A DNA stretch of 64,000 bases from Roseovarius sp. MMSF_3359 (GTDB taxonomy: Bacteria; Pseudomonadota; Alphaproteobacteria; Rhodobacterales; Rhodobacteraceae): assembly GCF_030733385.1 (NCBI RefSeq), contig NZ_JASHJC010000004.1:271147-335146 (forward strand). Reading direction: 5' to 3'. The position numbers were made by a program, and so were the translations under genes. Positions within the stretch are counted from its first letter, which is position 1. Every line of letters starts with the position of its first letter. This document shows positions 34,558 through 45,999 of the stretch, one piece after another. The notes under the pieces were generated by a model that worked only from the letters and a program-made list of their open reading frames with translations, did no database searches and had not been told where the DNA came from.

Positions 34558-35157
34558 TCAGATATTGGCGAAGAGGTTGATGTCGACGAGGTCGCGATCC
34601 CGCTGACGCTCCTGCGGATGTTTCATGAAGGACGGCAGTTGCAACGCGGGGCGGGCGTGTTTTTCCGATTGTGGTCTTTCCGGGGGCTGCGGTTGGACCC
34701 GGCGGGGGGTCACGTCCGGGCCAATGACGCGGATCTTGCGCGCCCGGGCGAGATTGCGGCGCCGCATCAGGTCGGCTCGGCGCATTTCCCGGCGGTTCAT
34801 GTTGGAATAGTTAAGGATGATCGCGCAAACCAGCGTCACGTCGCGCCAGAACGCAGAAACATCTTCGATCGGCGCCAGGAGGAAATTCTGGACCAGGCTG
34901 GAGCAGAAGACAAATAGGGCAAGGACGAGCGCCGTGATACGCAACTGGAAGCCGCTCATGAATGCCACACTGGTCAGCAACAAGAGGGTCGAGCCGATCA
35001 CATCGGCCATGATGCCTGGTGCTACCGGCAAGAACAGGGCTTTCTGATCGACGCCGACAACCAGATCCAGCGATACCGCGGCAAAGTAAGAGCCGATGAC
35101 GATACGGATCAGGTTCAGGCCGGTCTGGTTCAGCCAACGATCATCTTTTGGGACCAC
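34558..35157 (-). CDS. Membrane protein with DoxX-like helices and a basic cytoplasmic tail
   Basis: 199 residues. Four membrane helices lie in the first 115 residues (LNLIRIVIGSYFAAVSLDLV, then three more up to VTLVCAIILNYSN). A strongly basic, Arg-rich, Pro-containing tail of about 80 residues follows. The helix spacing resembles DoxX proteins but no clear family motif is seen. The start is GTG at 35157, with AGGAA upstream; no ATG fits. Single gene. Confidence 0.65.
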   Translation of the reverse strand: MVPKDDRWLNQTGLNLIRIVIGSYFAAVSLDLVVGVDQKALFLPVAPGIMADVIGSTLLLLTSVAFMSGFQLRITALVLALFVFCSSLVQNFLLAPIEDVSAFWRDVTLVCAIILNYSNMNRREMRRADLMRRRNLARARKIRVIGPDVTPRRVQPQPPERPQSEKHARPALQLPSFMKHPQERQRDRDLVDINLFANI

Positions 35158-35297
35158 GAGAATTTCCTGACGAATGCGAATTGCAGGGAAAACGGCGAAA
35201 CTCGTGACGGCCCAAACACGGTAACGGGCCGGAAAGAGTTATGCCCGGAAATCCGGCAGGATTACGCCATTTGCGTGAAAATTCGTGGTTAATGCAG

Positions 35298-35326
35298 GTT
35301 AAGGGCGAGTAGAGCCCGCCCTTAAC
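35298..35326 (-). terminator. Hairpin directly after gyrA
   Basis: A perfect 10-bp stem (GTTAAGGGCG / CGCCCTTAAC) with a 9-base loop, four bases after the gyrA stop. No T run follows on the minus strand, so it may be a weak terminator or an RNA 3'-end stabiliser. Confidence 0.5.
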
Positions 35327-35329
35327 CGC

Positions 35330-38071
35330 TCATTCGTCGACCTCGACGGTCTCATCCTCGGACTGCTCGGCAATCCAGGCGACGCTGACAACTTCTTCGC
35401 CCTTGCCGGTATTGAAGACGCGCACACCCCCCGCACTGCGGGACCGGAAGGAGATACCGTTGACTGGGACGCGAATGGACTGCCCCTTGGAGGTGGCGAG
35501 CATGATCTGATCGTCAAGCGCCACCGGGAAGGACGCGATCAGCGGCCCGCCACGCATTGCCTTGTCCATCGCGGTCACGCCCATGCCACCACGCCCGCGG
35601 ACGGGGTAATCATGGCTGGAACTCAGTTTACCAGCGCCCTGCGATGTGATCGTCAGGATCAGGTTTTCGGCCGCCTTCATCTCTTCGAACCGCTCCTGGC
35701 TGATCGCGGCATCGGCATTGCCTTCCTCGTCGGGGGCCGCCTCGTCCTCGGCCCCGGCCTGTTGCCGGCGCATCTTGAGGTAAGCGGCGCGCTCGTCCGG
35801 CGTGGCCACGAAATGGCGGATGACGGACATCGACACGACCTCGTCATCACCGCTGAGTTTCACACCGCGCACACCCACCGACGAGCGTGAGTTGAACACC
35901 CGCACCTCGGTCGTCGGGAAGCGGATGGCACGGCCGGATTTGGTGACCAGCATCACGTCTTCTTCGTCCGAGCAGATCCGCGCGTTGATGAGCTTCGTCT
36001 TGGCGTGATCATCCTCGAACTTCATCGCGATCTTGCCGTTGGATTTCACATTTGTGAAGTCGCTCAGACGGTTACGGCGCACAGTTCCAGCAGATGTAGC
36101 AAAGACAATCTGCAGGTCGGCCCATTGATCCTCTGGCACATCCACCGGCATGATTGCCGCGATGCTGACCCCCTGCGGGATCGGCAGAATGTTGACGATG
36201 GCCTTGCCCTTGGACGTGCGCCCGCCAAGCGGCAGCCGCCAGGTCTTGAGCTTGTAGACCATGCCATCGGTGGTGAAGAACAAGAGCTGTGTATGGGTGT
36301 TGGCGACGAAGAGCGTGGTCACCACGTCCTCTTCCTTGGTCTGCATGCCACTGAGGCCCTTGCCGCCGCGCTTCTGCGCGCGGAAGTCGGCCAGGGCGGT
36401 GCGTTTGATGTACCCGCCGGACGTGACCGTCACGACCATATCTTCACGCTCGATCAGGTCCTCGTCTTCCATGTCGCCGGACCAATCGACAATTTCTGTG
36501 CGACGCGGCACGGCAAACTGATCGCGAACTTCGCGCAACTCGTCCGAAATGATGCCCATGATCCGATCACGGCTGGCCAGAATGGTCAGGTATTCCTTGA
36601 TCTTACCGGCCAGTTCGCGCAGCTCGTCGGTCACTTCCTTGACGCCAAGCTGGGTCAGGCGTTGCAGGCGCAGTTCAAGGATCGCACGGGCCTGCGCCTC
36701 AGAGAGGTTATATGTCCCGTCATCGTTCGCCGTATGGGTCGGATCGTCAATCAGCGCGATATATTCGAGGATGTCGCCGGCGGGCCAGCGACGGGTCATC
36801 AGCTTTTCACGCGCCTCCGCCGCATCCGCCGAAGACCGGATCGTCGCAACGATCTCATCGACATTGCTGACCGCAACCGCCAGACCACACAGGATATGGC
36901 TGCGCTCGCGGGCCTTGCGCAGCTCGAACGCGGTGCGGCGGGCCACAACTTCTTCGCGGAAGGTGATGAAGGACGTGAGGAACGCCCGCAGGGTCAGTTG
37001 CTCGGGCCGTCCGCCGTTTAGCGCCAGCATGTTGCAGCCGAAATGCGTTTGCATCGGCGTGAAACGGAAAAGCTGGTTGAGCACGACCTCAGCCGTGGCA
37101 TCGCGTTTCAATTCAACGACGACCCGCACGCCATTGCGATCGGATTCGTCTTGGACATGGCTCACGCCTTCGATCTTCTTCTCTCGTACCTGCTCCGCGA
37201 TCTTTTCGATCATCGCGGCCTTGTTCACCTGGTAGGGGATCTCGTCGATGACGATGGCGTAACGATCCTTGCGGATTTCCTCGACGCGGGTTTTCGAGCG
37301 GATTATGACGCTGCCGCGGCCTTCGATATAGGCCTTCCGCGCGCCGGAGCGGCCCAGCATGATGCCACCGGTCGGAAAATCCGGGCCCGGGACATAGTCG
37401 ATCAACTGTTCGCTGGTCAGGTCCGGGTCCTCGATCAACGCCAGCGTCGCATCGACAACTTCACCAAGGTTATGCGGCGGGATGTTGGTGGCCATACCGA
37501 CGGCGATGCCGCCAGCCCCGTTGACCAGCATGTTCGGAAAGCGCGCAGGCAGGACGGTGGGTTCCTGATCCTTGCCGTCGTAATTGTCCTGGAAATCGAC
37601 CGTATCTTTTTCGATATCTGCCAGCAGCGAGGCGGCGGGCTTGTCCATCCGCACCTCGGTATAACGCATGGCGGCCGGGTTATCGCCGTCCATGGAGCCG
37701 AAGTTGCCCTGACCGTCGAGAAGCGGCAGGGACATCGAGAAATCCTGCGCCATCCGCACCAGCGCGTCATAGATCGCGCTGTCGCCGTGGGGGTGGTATT
37801 TACCCATGACATCCCCGACGGGGCGCGCCGATTTGCGGTACGGTTTATCGTGGCTGTTGCCGGTCTCGTGCATGGCATAAAGGATACGCCGGTGCACCGG
37901 CTTCAACCCGTCGCGCAGGTCCGGGATCGCCCGGCTGACGATCACCGACATGGCGTAGTCCAGGTAGGATGTCTTCATCTCGTCGGTAATCGAGATCTTC
38001 GGGCCATCATACGAAGGGGGTTCGGGCGAGTTTTCTTCTGAATCTTCAGGGGGTTGCGGCGTATCGCTCAC
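35330..38071 (-). CDS. gyrA: DNA gyrase subunit A
   Basis: 913 residues from GTG 38071; an ATG-led longer frame is not supported. The breakage-reunion domain carries the active Tyr in [11 protein letters not shown], and the quinolone region [17 protein letters not shown] keeps the Ser and Asp that confer fluoroquinolone sensitivity. The GyrA box QKRGGKG is present, so it is gyrase rather than topoisomerase IV ParC, and six blade-like repeats form the C-terminal wrapping domain. The end is acidic. An acidic insert ([17 protein letters not shown]) lies within the C-terminal domain. Confidence 0.98.
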   Translation of the reverse strand: MSDTPQPPEDSEENSPEPPSYDGPKISITDEMKTSYLDYAMSVIVSRAIPDLRDGLKPVHRRILYAMHETGNSHDKPYRKSARPVGDVMGKYHPHGDSAIYDALVRMAQDFSMSLPLLDGQGNFGSMDGDNPAAMRYTEVRMDKPAASLLADIEKDTVDFQDNYDGKDQEPTVLPARFPNMLVNGAGGIAVGMATNIPPHNLGEVVDATLALIEDPDLTSEQLIDYVPGPDFPTGGIMLGRSGARKAYIEGRGSVIIRSKTRVEEIRKDRYAIVIDEIPYQVNKAAMIEKIAEQVREKKIEGVSHVQDESDRNGVRVVVELKRDATAEVVLNQLFRFTPMQTHFGCNMLALNGGRPEQLTLRAFLTSFITFREEVVARRTAFELRKARERSHILCGLAVAVSNVDEIVATIRSSADAAEAREKLMTRRWPAGDILEYIALIDDPTHTANDDGTYNLSEAQARAILELRLQRLTQLGVKEVTDELRELAGKIKEYLTILASRDRIMGIISDELREVRDQFAVPRRTEIVDWSGDMEDEDLIEREDMVVTVTSGGYIKRTALADFRAQKRGGKGLSGMQTKEEDVVTTLFVANTHTQLLFFTTDGMVYKLKTWRLPLGGRTSKGKAIVNILPIPQGVSIAAIMPVDVPEDQWADLQIVFATSAGTVRRNRLSDFTNVKSNGKIAMKFEDDHAKTKLINARICSDEEDVMLVTKSGRAIRFPTTEVRVFNSRSSVGVRGVKLSGDDEVVSMSVIRHFVATPDERAAYLKMRRQQAGAEDEAAPDEEGNADAAISQERFEEMKAAENLILTITSQGAGKLSSSHDYPVRGRGGMGVTAMDKAMRGGPLIASFPVALDDQIMLATSKGQSIRVPVNGISFRSRSAGGVRVFNTGKGEEVVSVAWIAEQSEDETVEVDE

Positions 38072-38234
38072 GTTGGTGCCTGTCCTGTTCACTGTTCTAT
38101 ATTTTGTTGCCGAAACTATATCAGAGGCAGGATATGGGGTGCAATGGTTGTTGCACTTCGGCACTGGCAGCACTCGGCGTACGCTGCCAACATACTGTTT
38201 TCATTGAAAAGTAATTTTATTGGGGCAGACTGAT

Positions 38235-38250
38235 GTTAATCATAATTAAC
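38235..38250. promoter_or_regulatory. AT-rich palindrome upstream of usg, CtrA-like
   Basis: GTTAAT and ATTAAC arms with a 4-base spacer give two TTAA words 6 bases apart, with TTAAC at the end. CtrA sites are TTAA-N7-TTAAC; this is one base short. It overlaps the region just before the usg ribosome site. Confidence 0.35.
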
Positions 38251-38263
38251 GAGGAGCAGAAAG

Positions 38264-38533
38264 ATGAGTATGTCCGAGACTGAGATGCTGTTGAAAGGCT
38301 ATGGCCTGACCACGGCTGAATTCTTCTATCGCATGCCGGATTATCAGAACGTGTTAAACAGCTATGTCTGGCAGGAATACGACACGGCGCCCGACCATCC
38401 GCGCCTGTTCGAATTCATCGAATTCTGGCAACGCGAGATTGAAGGCCCCTTGCATTCCGTGGCCTTCAGCCACCGCAAACTGGTCGCCCCTGGCGAATGG
38501 CGCAACGTCACCGGTGAATTCACCCTGCACTGA
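38264..38533 (+). CDS. usg: Usg family protein
   Basis: 89 residues with the family's conserved order: LLKGYGLTTAEFFYRMPDY, SYVWQEYDTAPDHPRLFEF, FWQREIEGPLHSVAFSHRK and a final GEFTLH. Usg was named for its position near tryptophan genes in other bacteria; its biochemical role is unknown. ATG has GAGGAG upstream. Divergent from gyrA. Confidence 0.92.
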   Translation: MSMSETEMLLKGYGLTTAEFFYRMPDYQNVLNSYVWQEYDTAPDHPRLFEFIEFWQREIEGPLHSVAFSHRKLVAPGEWRNVTGEFTLH

Positions 38534-38908
38534 CGTGGGCGTCCTCCGAACCGGAAGGGGCCTTGGGCCGGATGCTTTATAGCGTCAGGTATCTTCTTTG
38601 GGCCGGGTTGACCTAGGTTGCATTAGGGTCGACTGGCCGGTCTGTCCTCCGGGTTCACCTGTTGCGTCGCTTCCGCGTTTTGATGCACATCCAGCTTGCT
38701 CAAGGGCGGATTGAAAGCACATTATCAACGTATCCCGCGCCCGACGCCCGCACAACGTGCCGGTCATGATCATCCGAAGCATAGAAACTGCACGCGCCAC
38801 GCCTCTTCATCGCACCGCCTGCTGCTGCTCAAGCCCTGACCCCAGGCCTCACCCGGCGCCGACAATGCCATCGCGGTTTGTGGCCACCGCCTTTTCACCG
38901 AAATTCAG
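38534..38908. other. Intergenic region without recognisable features
   Basis: 375 bases between usg and the SDR gene. Short open frames occur on both strands but have no ribosome site or family resemblance, and I see no hairpin-T terminator, tRNA or repeat copy. Confidence 0.5.
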
Positions 38909-39658
38909 TCAGCGCACCGCGCGGTTCATGCCGCCGTCGGAAAGGATGCTCTGCCCATTGATGTATCGCGCACCCTCACTGGCAAGGAAGACGCAGGCTT
39001 GCCCGATTTCCTCGAATGTTGCGGGCCGCTGCGCGGGGATCTCCCGGCGCGCGCGCTCCGACAGGTTCACATTCTCGCAAAACCCGGGAAGCAGGTTGTT
39101 CATGCGAATGTTGTGGCGAGCGTAGCGATCTCCATAAAGCTTCGAGAAGCTGTGCAACGCGCCTCGCAACATGCTCATCGGATAGGGCGCGCGGGGCTCG
39201 ATCGTGTTCATGGAGGAAATGTTCACAAAAGCGCCGCCGCCTTGTTCGATCAGGATCGGCGTGACGATGCGGGCGATCTTGACGACGTTCAGAACGTACA
39301 TGTCCAGGCTTTCGTGCCATAGCTCGTCAGGAAGCTCCAGAAGTGGGCCATCGAAGTCCGCATCGAAGCCCACCGTCTTGATCGCTTCCGGTACCGTCCC
39401 GCCGTGGCCCATATTGCTGACGATCGCATCAATCCGTCCGTATTCGCGCATGGTGTCGTCGATCATGGCCTGCAGGTCATCGACATCAAGGACAGAGCCG
39501 CGGCGGCCGATGCCCCCCAACTCCGCCGCCAGTTCCACAGACCGGTTGGACGGGGACATCAATGAGACCTTGTAGCCCGCCTTTGCCATTTCAACGGCGC
39601 AGCCGCGGCCAATTCCCTGGCCGGTTCCCGTCATCAGCGCGACTTTCACTTCGGACAC
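38909..39658 (-). CDS. SDR-family protein lacking the catalytic lysine
   Basis: 249 residues. The cofactor motif TGTGQGIGRG (10-19) and the C-terminal INGQSILSDGG segment place it in the classical SDR family. The active-site region reads Ser148-Ser149 ... Tyr159-Pro-Met-Ser-Met163, so the lysine expected four residues after Tyr is methionine, and the Ser-to-Tyr distance is a little short. It may use another residue or be a binding protein. GTG start at 39658 with AAGGAGGG upstream. Divergent from a LysR gene that is its likely regulator. Confidence 0.85.
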   Translation of the reverse strand: MSEVKVALMTGTGQGIGRGCAVEMAKAGYKVSLMSPSNRSVELAAELGGIGRRGSVLDVDDLQAMIDDTMREYGRIDAIVSNMGHGGTVPEAIKTVGFDADFDGPLLELPDELWHESLDMYVLNVVKIARIVTPILIEQGGGAFVNISSMNTIEPRAPYPMSMLRGALHSFSKLYGDRYARHNIRMNNLLPGFCENVNLSERARREIPAQRPATFEEIGQACVFLASEGARYINGQSILSDGGMNRAVR

Positions 39659-39733
39659 GATACCCTCCTTCGTCAGGTTTGGATGATGTGATTATTCATT
39701 CACTCACCTCAGCATGGGTCTCCTATAGTCCAT

Positions 39734-39749
39734 AAAACCATCGAGTTTT
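39734..39749. promoter_or_regulatory. Inverted repeat in the SDR-LysR divergent region
   Basis: AAAAC and GTTTT arms separated by six bases, 28 bases before the LysR ATG. The dyad fits the size of a LysR-type operator, but the arms are short. Confidence 0.3.
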
Positions 39750-39776
39750 TCGGATAACGGTGTTAGATTTTCTCAC

Positions 39777-40655
39777 ATGATTGAAAACCTCCGCCACCTC
39801 CGCGCCCTGCAGGCATTTGACGAAACGGCAACGCAGTCCAGCCTGACAAAGGCGGCGGATGTGTTGAAAGTCACCCACGGGGCGATCAGTCGGCAGATCA
39901 AACTTCTGGAACTGCACCTTGGCGTAAGCCTCTTTAATCGCCGCCCCAACGGCGTTGAATTGACGAAGGCCGGGGCGCGATTGCATCAATCAACCCGAGC
40001 CGCGTTTTCGGAATTGAAATCAGGCGTATCGGACGTGAAGCGATTGCATCACCGGCAATCAATTATCGTGTCACTGTCGACGTCACTGGCGCTGAAATGG
40101 CTGGTGCCGTCGTTGAGCTCGTTTCAACAGAAGCATCCGGGCATCGCATTGCTTTTGGACACGAATGATGCGTTCGCCGACTTTGAGGCGTCCGAGGTCG
40201 ACGTGGCCCTGCGGTTCGGGAAACCCGGTTGGGAGGGGCTTTACCATGAGCGGCTTAGGCAAGAGGAGTTGATCGTCGTCGCCTCGCCATCGCTCATCGG
40301 GGAAAGGAACCTGCCGATGCGCGCCGAGGATATTCTTGGGCTTCCGCTCCTGCATGATGCCTTCAACGTCGGGTGGGATAGTTGGGTTGAGCAGGCCGGG
40401 CTCAGTCCGGATCGGATCAATTCGCAAAAGATCAGGTATGTGGATAGTGCTGTCCTGCTCGAGGCTGCGATAGACGGGCAAGGTGTGGCGCTGGCAAGGC
40501 ATCTGCTGGCGGAGAGGGATTTGAACCTTGGTCGGCTGATCCGTCTCGATGACAGCCGGGTTCCTCTGGACCGTGGGCTGTATTTCGTTTGTCGACCCGG
40601 CGACAAGGAGCGGATCACCGTCAGAATTTTCAAGAAGTGGCTCATGTCAATCTGA
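39777..40655 (+). CDS. LysR-family regulator (GcvA-like)
   Basis: 292 residues. Helix-turn-helix LRALQAFDETATQSSLTKAA with VTHGAISRQIKLLELHLGVS, then the two-lobed effector domain (LVPSLSSFQQKHPGIALLLD; VDVALRFGKPGWEGLY), which is the GcvA-type pattern. Divergent from the SDR-family gene by 118 bases; autoregulation and control of that gene is the usual arrangement. Ends convergently with mfd. Confidence 0.9.
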   Translation: MIENLRHLRALQAFDETATQSSLTKAADVLKVTHGAISRQIKLLELHLGVSLFNRRPNGVELTKAGARLHQSTRAAFSELKSGVSDVKRLHHRQSIIVSLSTSLALKWLVPSLSSFQQKHPGIALLLDTNDAFADFEASEVDVALRFGKPGWEGLYHERLRQEELIVVASPSLIGERNLPMRAEDILGLPLLHDAFNVGWDSWVEQAGLSPDRINSQKIRYVDSAVLLEAAIDGQGVALARHLLAERDLNLGRLIRLDDSRVPLDRGLYFVCRPGDKERITVRIFKKWLMSI

Positions 40656-40737
40656 GCGCCAGACCCCAAAACACTCATCAAAACGGTTATCGGCCTTATC
40701 AGTGGTCAAAAGCCACTTCGCCCGGCAAGACCGGCAT

Positions 40738-43700
40738 TCAGCTCTTTTGCCTCTTCTTCTCCGCGATCACCTTTTCCGCAAGATCCCGGGCGATGGCGAA
40801 CGCCCCTTGGATCTTGTCCTTGTCTTTCTTCCAATCGCGGCGGATGACGATCTTGTTGTCGCGCACCTTGGCCATCCCGCGCTGATCCTTGATAAATTCA
40901 ACGAGGCCAGTGGGGGAGGCAAATTTGTCATTGTGGAACTGGATCGTGGCCCCCTTGGGCCCGCCGTCGAGCTTGGCTATTCCAGCCCTTTTGCACATCG
41001 CCTTGATCCGCACGATCAGCATCAACATGTTGACCTCTCGCGGCAATTTGCCAAAGCGGTCGATCAACTCCGCGGCAAATCCTTCGAGTTCAACTTTGGT
41101 CTGCAACCCGCTGAGACGGCGATATAATCCAAGCCTAACGTCCAGATCCGGCACATAGGCCTCGGGGATCAGGACCGGTACACCGAGGTTAATCTGCGGC
41201 GCCCATTGATCGTCGGCATCGCTGAGGCCTTCGAGTTCCCCGGCCTTGATCTTGGCAATCGCCTCTTCGAGCATCGACTGGTACAGCTCATAGCCCACGT
41301 CGCGCATCTGGCCCGATTGTTCTTCGCCCAGGAGGTTGCCAGCGCCCCGAATATCGAGGTCCTGCGAGGCGAGTGTGAACCCCGCCCCAAGCGTGTCGAG
41401 TGAGCCCAGCACCCGCAGGCGCTTTTCAGCGGTTGGCGTCAGGCGCATCCGGGGTTTCGTCGTCAGGTAGGCATAGGCGCGGGTCTTGGACCGCCCCACG
41501 CGACCGCGGATCTGGTAAAGCTGGCTGAGGCCAAACATGTCGGCGCGGTGGATGACCATCGTATTGGCCGTCGGGATGTCGAGACCGGATTCGACAATCG
41601 TCGTGGCCAGAAGGACGTCGTATTTGCCGTCGTAGAAGGCATTCATGCGGCTGTCCAACTCTCCCGCGGCCATTTGCCCATGGGCGATCACGTAGCTCAC
41701 CTCCGGCACCTGTGTTTCGAGGAAATCCTCGATCTCGCGCAGGTCCGAGATGCGTGGCACAACGAAAAAACTCTGCCCGCCCCGGTAATGCTCGCGCAGG
41801 AGGGCCTCCCGGATGGTGACGGTGTCGAATTCGCTCACATAGGTACGGATCGACAGGCGATCGACCGGGGGGGTGCCGATGATCGACAGATCGCGCACGC
41901 CCGACAGCGAAAGTTGCAGGGTCCGTGGGATCGGCGTGGCGGTGAGGGTCAGCACATGCACATCGCTGCGCAACTGCTTGAGCCGCTCCTTGTGGCCCAC
42001 GCCAAAGCGTTGTTCTTCGTCGATGACCAGCAGACCGAGGTTGTTGAACCGGATGCTCTTGGCCAGCAGCGCGTGGGTGCCGACCACGATATCGACCTGC
42101 CCACGGGCAAGTTCATCGCGGGTTTTTGCTGCCTCGCCCGCAGAGACGAAACGCGAGAGTGGCTTGACGCTGACCGGAAAGCCCCGGAAACGTTCGGAAA
42201 AGCTCTGGTAATGCTGTCGCGCCAGAAGCGTCGTAGGGGCGATCACCGCGACCTGCATCCCCGACATGGCCGCGACGAAGGCCGCACGCATCGCAACCTC
42301 GGTTTTGCCGAAGCCCACGTCGCCGCAGATCAGGCGATCCATCGGCGTGCCGGCCTCAAGGTCTTCCATCACGTCCTGAATGGCGCGGAGCTGATCGTCG
42401 GTCTCCTGATAGGGGAAGCGGGCCGAGAACTCTTCCCACGCATGATGTTCGGGCACCAGCGCGGGCGCGGACCGCAGGGTCCGTTCCGCCGCGATCCGGA
42501 TCAGCCGATCCGCCATCTCGCGGATGCGTTCCTTGAGCTTGGCCTTCTTGGCCTGCCACGCACCACCGCCAAGACGATCGAGCAAGCCTTCCTCGTGGCC
42601 ATATTTGCTGAGTAGCTCGATGTTTTCGACCGGCAGGAAGAGACGCGCGCTCTCGGCATATTCCAGCGCCAGGCATTCATGGGCGGCCCCCGCGGCGGTG
42701 ATGACCTCGAGCCCATGATACCGCCCGATCCCGTGATCAACATGCACCACAAGGTCCCCGGGGCTCAGCGCGTTGGCCTCGGTCAGGAAATTCTCGGCCC
42801 GGCGGCGTTTCTTGGGCGCGCGGATCAGCCGATCGCCCAGGATATCCTGCTCGGCGATGACGGTCAGCCCCGGCGCCTCGAACCCATGCTCCAGCGCCCA
42901 GACCGCCAGGTGCAGCCCGCGCTTGTCGAGCCGGGTGGCATCGCTGACCATCACCGCCCCGATCAGGCCTTCATCCTCCAACAACCCCTCAAGCCGCTCG
43001 CGCGCACCCTCGGAGTAGGCGGCAAGCAGGACGGGGCCAAGGCTCAGTTTCGCCTCGATATGCGTCTTCAAGGCGCTGAAAAGGCCCACAGATTCCATCT
43101 GCCGTTCGGGCGCGAAGTTCCGCCCAATCCGCCCACCCGCGTCGATCACACCGGGGCCAAGCGCCTGCGGCAGCGGGGCCATGCCGAGCATGCGACGGTC
43201 CGAGGTCGCGGCCTCCCACGCGGCATCATCCAGGTACAAAAGCCCCGGCGGGACGGGCTTGTAGACCGTGTCGCCGCGCGTTTTCTGCGCCAGCGCATGG
43301 GTGCGGGCCTCGTATTGATCCGCGATGCTGTCCCACCGGGAAAGGCGGGCGGGCGTGATCTGATCATCGAGCGTGATTGTTGCGTCGGGCAGATAATCGA
43401 ACAGGGTTTCCAGCGTCTCGTGGAAGAAGGGCAGCCAATGTTCGATCCCCTGGTGCTTGCGCCCGGCACTGACCGCCTCATAGAGCGGATCGTCCGTGCC
43501 GGCCGCGCCGAACTCAATCCGGTAATTCTGCCGGAATCGGGTGATCGCAGCCTCGTCGAGGATGACTTCGGAGACCGGTGAGAGGTCGATCTGTTCAAGT
43601 TTTTCGGTGGTCCGCTGCGTCACCGGATCAAACCGGCGGATGCCATCGAGCACATCGCCAAAGAGATCCAGCCGCACCGGGCCGCTATCACCGGGGGGAT

Positions 43701-44193
43701 AGATGTCGATGATCCCGCCGCGGATGGCGAAATCGCCCGGCTCCATCACCGTGGGGGCCTGGCTGAAGCCCATGCGGGTCAGGAAGGTCCGCAGCGCACC
43801 CTCGTCAATCTGTTGTTCGACACGGGCCGAGAATGCGGCCTCCCGCAACACGTCGCGCGCCGGAACCCGCTGCATGGCGGCGTTGAGCGTGGTCAGCAGG
43901 ACGAATTGTCCCGGCATCCCGTGCACCAGCCCCGCCAGCGTGGCCATCCGTGCCGCCGAAGTATCGGCATTGGGCGACACGCGATCATAGGGCAGGCAAT
44001 CCCAACCGGGAAAGCGAATGACCGGCATGTCAGGCGCAAAAAAGCGCAACGCTTCGGCCATTGCCGCCATGCGCTTGTCATCGCGGGCGATGTGCAGGAC
44101 CGGGCTGCCCCGTTGCGCCACCTCGTCGAGGATCAGCCTGGCATCGAACCCTTCCGGCGCCCCGCCGACGGTAATTTTTCCTGCTTTGCTCAT
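40738..44193 (-). CDS. mfd: Transcription-repair coupling factor
   Basis: 1151 residues from ATG 44193. UvrB-like N-terminal modules, an RNA polymerase-interacting domain (GDLVVHVDHGIGRYHGLEVI), then superfamily 2 helicase motifs: RLICGDVGFGKTEVAMRAA (Walker A-like), VIDEEQRFGVGHKERLK (DEEQ box), TLTATPIPRTLQ, TTIVESGLDIPTANT and QIRGRVGRS. The C-terminal TRCF domain is present (LGVPVLIPEAYVPDLDVRLG). Mfd removes stalled RNA polymerase at lesions and recruits UvrA. A small membrane protein gene lies upstream on the same strand. Confidence 0.98.
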   Translation of the reverse strand: MSKAGKITVGGAPEGFDARLILDEVAQRGSPVLHIARDDKRMAAMAEALRFFAPDMPVIRFPGWDCLPYDRVSPNADTSAARMATLAGLVHGMPGQFVLLTTLNAAMQRVPARDVLREAAFSARVEQQIDEGALRTFLTRMGFSQAPTVMEPGDFAIRGGIIDIYPPGDSGPVRLDLFGDVLDGIRRFDPVTQRTTEKLEQIDLSPVSEVILDEAAITRFRQNYRIEFGAAGTDDPLYEAVSAGRKHQGIEHWLPFFHETLETLFDYLPDATITLDDQITPARLSRWDSIADQYEARTHALAQKTRGDTVYKPVPPGLLYLDDAAWEAATSDRRMLGMAPLPQALGPGVIDAGGRIGRNFAPERQMESVGLFSALKTHIEAKLSLGPVLLAAYSEGARERLEGLLEDEGLIGAVMVSDATRLDKRGLHLAVWALEHGFEAPGLTVIAEQDILGDRLIRAPKKRRRAENFLTEANALSPGDLVVHVDHGIGRYHGLEVITAAGAAHECLALEYAESARLFLPVENIELLSKYGHEEGLLDRLGGGAWQAKKAKLKERIREMADRLIRIAAERTLRSAPALVPEHHAWEEFSARFPYQETDDQLRAIQDVMEDLEAGTPMDRLICGDVGFGKTEVAMRAAFVAAMSGMQVAVIAPTTLLARQHYQSFSERFRGFPVSVKPLSRFVSAGEAAKTRDELARGQVDIVVGTHALLAKSIRFNNLGLLVIDEEQRFGVGHKERLKQLRSDVHVLTLTATPIPRTLQLSLSGVRDLSIIGTPPVDRLSIRTYVSEFDTVTIREALLREHYRGGQSFFVVPRISDLREIEDFLETQVPEVSYVIAHGQMAAGELDSRMNAFYDGKYDVLLATTIVESGLDIPTANTMVIHRADMFGLSQLYQIRGRVGRSKTRAYAYLTTKPRMRLTPTAEKRLRVLGSLDTLGAGFTLASQDLDIRGAGNLLGEEQSGQMRDVGYELYQSMLEEAIAKIKAGELEGLSDADDQWAPQINLGVPVLIPEAYVPDLDVRLGLYRRLSGLQTKVELEGFAAELIDRFGKLPREVNMLMLIVRIKAMCKRAGIAKLDGGPKGATIQFHNDKFASPTGLVEFIKDQRGMAKVRDNKIVIRRDWKKDKDKIQGAFAIARDLAEKVIAEKKRQKS

Positions 44194-44225
44194 GCCAAAA
44201 GCGCCTTGCTCTGCGATCCCGGGGG

Positions 44226-44756
44226 TTAACCGCCCAAGACCCCCACCGACATATTCTGCAGCATGCCCCACATCGCGGTCACGAAGATCGACGCGATGCC
44301 GACAAACTGGGTCAGCATCCGGTGTCGATAGAGCCGTTTGTAAAGCGCCTCGCCCCGAAGCGATTCATCTTGGATGCGACGGGCCGTCGCCACGGACATC
44401 AACGCCACGATGCTGAGCGGAAAGCCCAGCAGAAACACCGCTTGCGCGAATTCCTGCCCATAGACAAAGCCGAGCAACACCAGAACGGTCAGAATGAAAC
44501 AGATGAAGCCCGCCAGCAAAAGCCCGGAGGTATCTGCGATATACAGGATCCGGTTGGTGTAGATCCGCACGAGATCCTCAAAATCGATGACGCCCTGGCC
44601 GTTTTCTTCCTTGCGCGCGCGCTGCGCCATGTCCCAGGGGACACCAAGCACCCAGTGGCTGGTCGACGACCACATGACGGCCAGAGCAATCCAGAACCAG
44701 AGGTTACTGAAGCTGCGCATGTCAATAAGTTCGAAAACGGTTTGATACCAGTCCAC
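44226..44756 (-). CDS. Conserved four-helix membrane protein of unknown function
   Basis: 176 residues. Membrane helices at about 18-38, 78-100, 103-122 and 150-170 surround a soluble segment (DMAQRARKEENGQGVIDFED). No catalytic motif. GTG start at 44756 with AGAGG before it. It precedes mfd by 32 bases on the same strand. Similar proteins in this family of bacteria have been labelled as linked to SUF assembly, but nothing in this sequence shows that and the SUF operon here is 4 kb away. Confidence 0.65.
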   Translation of the reverse strand: MDWYQTVFELIDMRSFSNLWFWIALAVMWSSTSHWVLGVPWDMAQRARKEENGQGVIDFEDLVRIYTNRILYIADTSGLLLAGFICFILTVLVLLGFVYGQEFAQAVFLLGFPLSIVALMSVATARRIQDESLRGEALYKRLYRHRMLTQFVGIASIFVTAMWGMLQNMSVGVLGG

Positions 44757-44877
44757 TGCGGCGCCTCTGAAGTCACTCTCGTGTTTCTCTTAGCGCCGGG
44801 ACGCGGCAATTCCTACCCTTGAGATGCGGGAAATTCCATGCCACTCAGAAATCAGCAACATGTTGAAAGTCAGCCCC

Positions 44878-45882
<1,005 letters not shown>

Positions 45883-45999
45883 GCGGTGCACCGCCACAAT
45901 CCGTAGTGACAGCGTTCCAATAGGCCACTATACTAAGGGCAGATCGGTGATCTTCAAACACCGGCATTCCAAAAGTCAGGCAAAGAGACAGGCAACATC

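Noticed and set aside
38757..39125. 122-codon plus-strand frame after usg
   Set aside because: It overlaps the 3' part of the SDR gene in antisense and has no ribosome site or recognisable domain.
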